Assembly (NCBI GenBank): GCA_016801885.1
Contig: CM028889.1
Coordinates: forward strand, 26,852,001 to 26,916,000
DNA length: 64,000 bases
Direction: 5' to 3'
DNA from: Toxotes chatareus
Lineage: Eukaryota > Chordata > Actinopteri > Toxotidae
Position numbers and translations under genes: made by a program. Position 1 is the first letter of the stretch. Each line of letters starts with the position of its first letter. The notes beneath the pieces were generated by a model, which ran no database searches, had not been told where the DNA came from, and saw nothing but the letters and a program-made list of their open reading frames with translations. Shown here piece after piece: positions 59,880 through 64,000 of the stretch.

Positions 59880-60560
59880 ATCCACATGTGACCTCTCCAG
59901 TGTTTACCCTGTGAACTTGTCAACATGCTCTCCTCAGAGACTGCGTCCTTTCAGAGGTCAACTATAAATAAGGAGAGGGCACAGCATTCTGTGTTTAGTC
60001 TGTGCAGAGATTCATTAGAAAATTTGGCTTCTAAAATCAATTAAAAGCTTTTCACACAAAGTTGAGATAAAAGATAGGGGCAGTGAAAGCAGATATGAAG
60101 CAGATCAACCCCTCTAATTCAAAACTCTTCATTCATTTGGCTGGCTTTTAGAGACAAAATACCCAAGGTCTTTCTGTTATGGCCAATTATACTAGATCTT
60201 CCTCATTCTCTGCATTTATCTTGACTTTTAAGGTGAGGTTTGAGGTGACTGAAGCCCCTTTTGCTCTTGCATATTGGCCCCTCGATTTTTCCTTTTGAAG
60301 GAAATATCTATTTCATTCAATTCATAAACTTTATCTACAAATTAATTTCTTTTGAGCACAATTGTCGCATTTTGAAGGTTCATCTTTTCTCCTTCGAGGT
60401 GAATTTCATGAATGTCATATACAAGCTGAACATAACTAATGTTTCTCTTAATGGCAGAATCTCATCTCATTGAATGACTTGCACCTTTTATGGAGGACAG
60501 TCCTTTTAGTCTTTATAGTTCAGGTCTAACATTTATTGAAATCATTGAAATAATTGTAAT
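59880..60560. promoter_or_regulatory. Candidate enhancer / conserved non-coding block
   Basis: About 680 bp free of recognised repeats. AT cores include AAATCAATTAAAAG, CCTCTAATTCAAAAC, GGCCAATTATAC and CAAATTAATTTC, with a run of words such as GAAGGAAATATC and GAGGTGAATTTCATGAATG. Not coding: frames are short and domain-free. Among the blocks with the most enhancer-like texture here. Inference. Confidence 0.38.
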
Positions 60561-61399
60561 TGTAACTGACCTGCGTGTGATCTAATATACATTCATTATT
60601 AAGCTGAAGTTTCTGTACAACCTACTTTATTTATTTTTATTATTCAGTTGAGTTCACGCTGTAATTCTATTGCAGTTTCTTTGTCAGTGTTGGGAGCTCT
60701 CCAGCTCTATGCTGCTTTTTAAACATGTATAGTTACACGTTGGTTTTTGCTTTGCATGTGCTGTTGCGAGCGCACAGACTGTTGTTAGAATGGACAAAGG
60801 TTTGTTCATTTGAAGAGTTACAGAGAAAGAGAATCAGAAAGATTTTTTTATCGTTAGACTTCGTGTGTTCAAGGCTAGAGTGAGAAATTCTATGATATGT
60901 TCATCCGGAGCTGAGCTGGTTGCTTACAGTGTTACTGTACCTATCACTATATCTGTGTTTCATTCTGTTCATAAAGACACTGAGTGTTGTGTGTTACTTT
61001 AGTTAATGAGGTTTGGTGTAGTTGAAGAAATACAGAACTCCATGTTCACCAGATTTTCTTTAGTAAGTGATAAATTCATTATTTCTTTCAAAAAACAATC
61101 ATAGTTTTTTTTAGTAAATTGTAAATAATGAAGCAGAATCTTAAATAACTATTTTTTCAGAAGGAGAAGAAGAGTAAGTAAAACTAACAAAGACAGGTTT
61201 TTTTTTTTTGTCTTTAAAGCTGAAGACGTGGAACGAAAATCAACAACCAGCTTACTTTAGAGCTGGTAAACAAACTGCAGAGACACATCTGATTTGAAAA
61301 AAGTAACTAAATGAGTGGAGTGTGTGGAGAGTGTGGAGTGTGGGGCAACAAGGAGACAATAATGGGGCAAACTGCTGTTTAGTTAAAATCCTGCCATCT
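60561..61399. other. Non-coding stretch, nothing specific seen
   Basis: AT-rich DNA. GTGTGGAGAGTGTGGAGTGT (61321-61340) is a tiny tandem repeat. Poly(T) at 61199-61210. Confidence 0.45.
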
Positions 61400-61510
61400 T
61401 TGCTGAAGGAATCCGCATCTTCTTCTCAGCACTGCAGACAGAGTTGGTGACTAGCCGGTGAACGTAGTGGAGCATTTAGCAACTACAGAGCCTGATAGGA
61501 GCTGGAATTA
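61400..61510 (-). repeat. Dispersed repeat family D, copy 2
   Basis: CAGCACTGCAGACAGAGTTG, then GTGACTAGCCGGTGAACGTA and GTGGAGCATTTAGCAACTAC. It is the diverged complement of 33160-33245. Only this central part is clear. Confidence 0.6.
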
Positions 61511-62189
61511 AAAGGTGAGGCCATATACACCTGTTCAGCTGAATGCTAATGCTGCTCTGTGTCTGCTGGATACGGGACAGTCTCTCGCTCATTGACACCA
61601 CACACGCCTTTCCTCACGCTAACTGTTCGTCTCGGCTTCCTCCGATGTAAAGTTTGTGATTTTTAAGCGAGCAGCGAATCAGTGTGATGCATGTTCTGGT
61701 GGAGCAGCCGTTCACAATGATTTTGTGATCAAGCAGCTAACCCACCGAACATGAGTGGAGCAAGGCCGGAGAGAGCCAGAGCCGTTATAGCAGGTGATTG
61801 TATACTGTAGGAGGTGGTAATGCTCCACGTGGTGCCTAATCTGCTGTTAAACCTGTAGAAGAAGAAGAAGAGCGAAGCTGGAGGCACACGTACAGCGAGC
61901 AGTGGTTTGTCTAGTTTGATGGATTTGTCAGGTGTTACTCAGGATGAGTCGGTGTGAAGTTCTACAACAACGTTAGCAAAGTTACTGCTGGAAACATGAT
62001 AATACACAGCACCAGTCAAGCATCTAGCCATGCTTAGTATGTAATATTCATTAGTCAGCAGAACGCTGACATGCACAGTAAGAACAAACAGCAGATAGTT
62101 CTCTGTGTGTTCCCTGTTCCTTTACAGTTCCTCTCAGGGACAGTTGTTATTCTGAAGCCCTGTGGTAGAACTTTCCTTCACCGGATCAT
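61511..62189. other. Non-coding stretch, possible continuation of repeat
   Basis: GC-moderate sequence with a GAAGAAGAAGAAGAG run (61859-61873) and one CACGTG near 61829. Some of it may belong to the family D element, but I cannot set its end. Confidence 0.4.
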
Positions 62190-62780
62190 GAGCACTTAAC
62201 TAAATGCCCTCTCTTTCTGTTCCAGCCTGTTTTTTGGTTGGCTGGGTGGTGGTGATGGGGCGTTGCCCTTTTTTTTATAAATGGATGTGATGACACTGTA
62301 ATAGCCGACATACAATGGCTGCTCGTTGAGAGCGGTGGGCTGGGGCTGGTGGCATTGTGAGTTATGTGCCCCTGCCCCCATAAGAGCCAACCAAAATAGA
62401 TGTGTAGATAGCCGTTGTGAGCGTGCTGAGTGTTTATCCCACACTGCAGGGCCCTGTGGAGTGCATGATGGATCTGTAGTGATCAGTTAAAACCACATTG
62501 ATGATAAACTAATGAATCACGGCCTGCATTAATCACAGCGCAGCCTGCACAGAAAGACGAATGGAAATGCAAAAGTTCCATGCTAATGATGAACTACTAA
62601 CAATTTGGTGGTGGACAAGGAGAGAGGGAAAATTACACACTGGGGTTTCATGCATAATCTCTGAAGATATTAATATTTCACCCCCCCGCCCTCTCCCTTG
62701 CCCACCGTTGCTGCCTTTACAGGCATAATCAAATTTCATTACCAGCCAAACCGACATGATTAAACAGAACAGAGTCTGAG
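62190..62780. promoter_or_regulatory. Candidate enhancer / conserved non-coding block
   Basis: Repeat-free, with homeodomain- and octamer-like words: ATGATAAACTAATGAATCAC, TGCATTAATCACAGC, GGAAATGCAAAAG, ATGCTAATGATG and GATATTAATATTTC. Small frames on the minus strand have no domain. Inference from motif density. Confidence 0.38.
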
Positions 62781-63639
62781 TTCCGAGCCTCACACTGCGG
62801 CACACGTTGGTTGCCACTCGGAGACGTCTCCGCCCCCTTCATCATTCACAAACACCCGCCTCCTCCACCGCCCCCCACCCCTTTGCCCCAGCACGGCCCC
62901 ACTGGCTCACACAGATCCAAATCAGCATTTCGTGACTGGCCTCACATCTTTGACCACACGTTTGCTCTGCTTGTACCTTTATCTGTCAGTCATGTGAGTC
63001 CCTGGGGAGCAGCTCGTCTGGAGATTCTGCCGTCGACGGCCTCCCTTGAAAACCTCAGTGGATGTGCTGGTTTCTCTCAGGCAGGATAAAGACACCAGTC
63101 ATACAGTGAATACCTGCTTTACATCGTGTCTTACATGTTGATAAATACTACGATGGGCTATTTAATACTGTGTGATATCAAAAGGTACAATTAAATATTA
63201 AACCTGAGATTTTTGTTTCTGTTTCATGCCTTGTAGCATTAGGTACGATCAGTGTCTTACAGTAAGTTCTGCTTCTGATCTTAAACTCTCTACGTTGGAG
63301 CTTCCTCTTTTCATCGTCTGTTCTTTTGTCCATTCTGGTTCAGTGCTGGTTCATTTCTGTTTGGCTTTATCTGCATGTTGACCTGGTCGAGTGGAGAATA
63401 AGATGCTCCCATCTTTGCCCGAGTTGCGGCTGATTCCACTCTGCTCTTTTGCTCCGCTGACCCCTCTAGTTTCTTGTAATCTCCCCCATCGTACTCCAGG
63501 AAAGCTGCTTGTGACCTGTTTCCTTTTCTTTCCTCTTCTCTGTTTTTTTTATTTATTCATTAACTTAACAGAGGATCATACGTGTACCCTCCTGTGAACG
63601 TGTGTGATGTGGAATGAAAGGGATATTATATATTTTTTT
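62781..63639. other. Non-coding stretch, nothing specific seen
   Basis: Begins with C-rich sequence (CCGCCTCCTCCACCGCCCCC, from 62857). The 92-codon frame at 62811-63089 is proline-rich from that tract and has no domain. Remainder AT-rich. Confidence 0.45.
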
Positions 63640-64000
63640 GTATCTGTCATTTTCTTTCTATCTCCCATATGACTTCTTAATCCATCTGAATGCATAGAAG
63701 ATAATGTTTTGGGCGAAATAACATAAGAGGAAAGATAGACTCCCAAGGACCAATATCTTTATTGCTTGGAGGATAAACGGATTATGTCAGCCATTTTCTG
63801 CTGCTGACAGCTTTTCTTATTAACCGATTTTATTTTTAATCTGCCAAGGAAGAAATGCGGTTTTATGTCACAATAAAACGCTGGTCACATCTAATGCTGC
63901 CCTCAAACAAACAGATTTCTCAAAGCCTTGCTGGGAAATTTGAAATAACTTTAAAGAGGGGTTTTGGGGGAAAAGGGTGGTGGTGGAATGGAAGGCGAGG
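63640..64000. promoter_or_regulatory. Candidate enhancer block, cut by the window end
   Basis: Repeat-free. Words such as GGACCAATATCTTTATTGC, ACCGATTTTATTTTTAATC and CACAATAAAACGC resemble the other candidate blocks. It may continue beyond the window. Inference only. Confidence 0.28.

Overview
This window looks like nuclear DNA from a ray-finned fish, probably a percomorph-type teleost. The sequence is AT-rich and contains many microsatellites. It carries degraded copies of several dispersed repeat families whose wording I know from percomorph genomes, plus tRNA-derived SINE fragments, an L2-like LINE tail and a dead L1-like ORF1. There is no bacterial-style gene packing, operon, ribosomal RNA, CRISPR array or intact transposase. 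I found no protein-coding gene or convincing coding exon in 64 kb. The longest reading frames (256 and 259 codons) come from a G-free tandem repeat, and the remaining frames look like chance. The window reads as a gene desert or a very large intron or intergenic region.

Layout. 1-9 kb is mostly unremarkable AT-rich DNA with two CTCF-like motifs. 9.1-10.5 kb holds a repeat fragment, the frameshifted L1-like ORF1 and another repeat fragment. 10.5-18.1 kb is quiet apart from one repeat copy and a CTCF-like motif. 18.1-38.4 kb is the repeat-rich part: four copies of a dispersed family (A), three copies of family B, SINE pieces, a piggyBac-like MITE of about 529 bp with 15-bp terminal inverted repeats and TTAA flanks, and a hAT-like fragment. 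A perfect 33-bp palindrome containing two CACGTG E-boxes lies at 37.04 kb. From about 39 kb to the end, long repeat-free blocks rich in homeodomain-type AT motifs (39.3-41.3, 47.0-48.7, 54.8-55.2, 56.3-57.0, 58.3-58.7, 59.9-60.6, 62.2-62.8 and 63.6-64.0 kb) alternate with microsatellites and a few repeat copies. Within this part, 50.65-51.30 kb is a 652-bp array built from ACAAC and ACTAC units with no G.

No genes can be described as working together. The most economical reading is a cis-regulatory desert of the kind that surrounds developmental transcription-factor genes, but this is inference. Conservation could not be tested here, so every 'candidate conserved' block is a judgement of sequence texture. 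I did not find evidence of a new biological system. The best leads are the E-box palindrome, the G-free satellite, the TTAA-flanked MITE and the clustered candidate enhancers.
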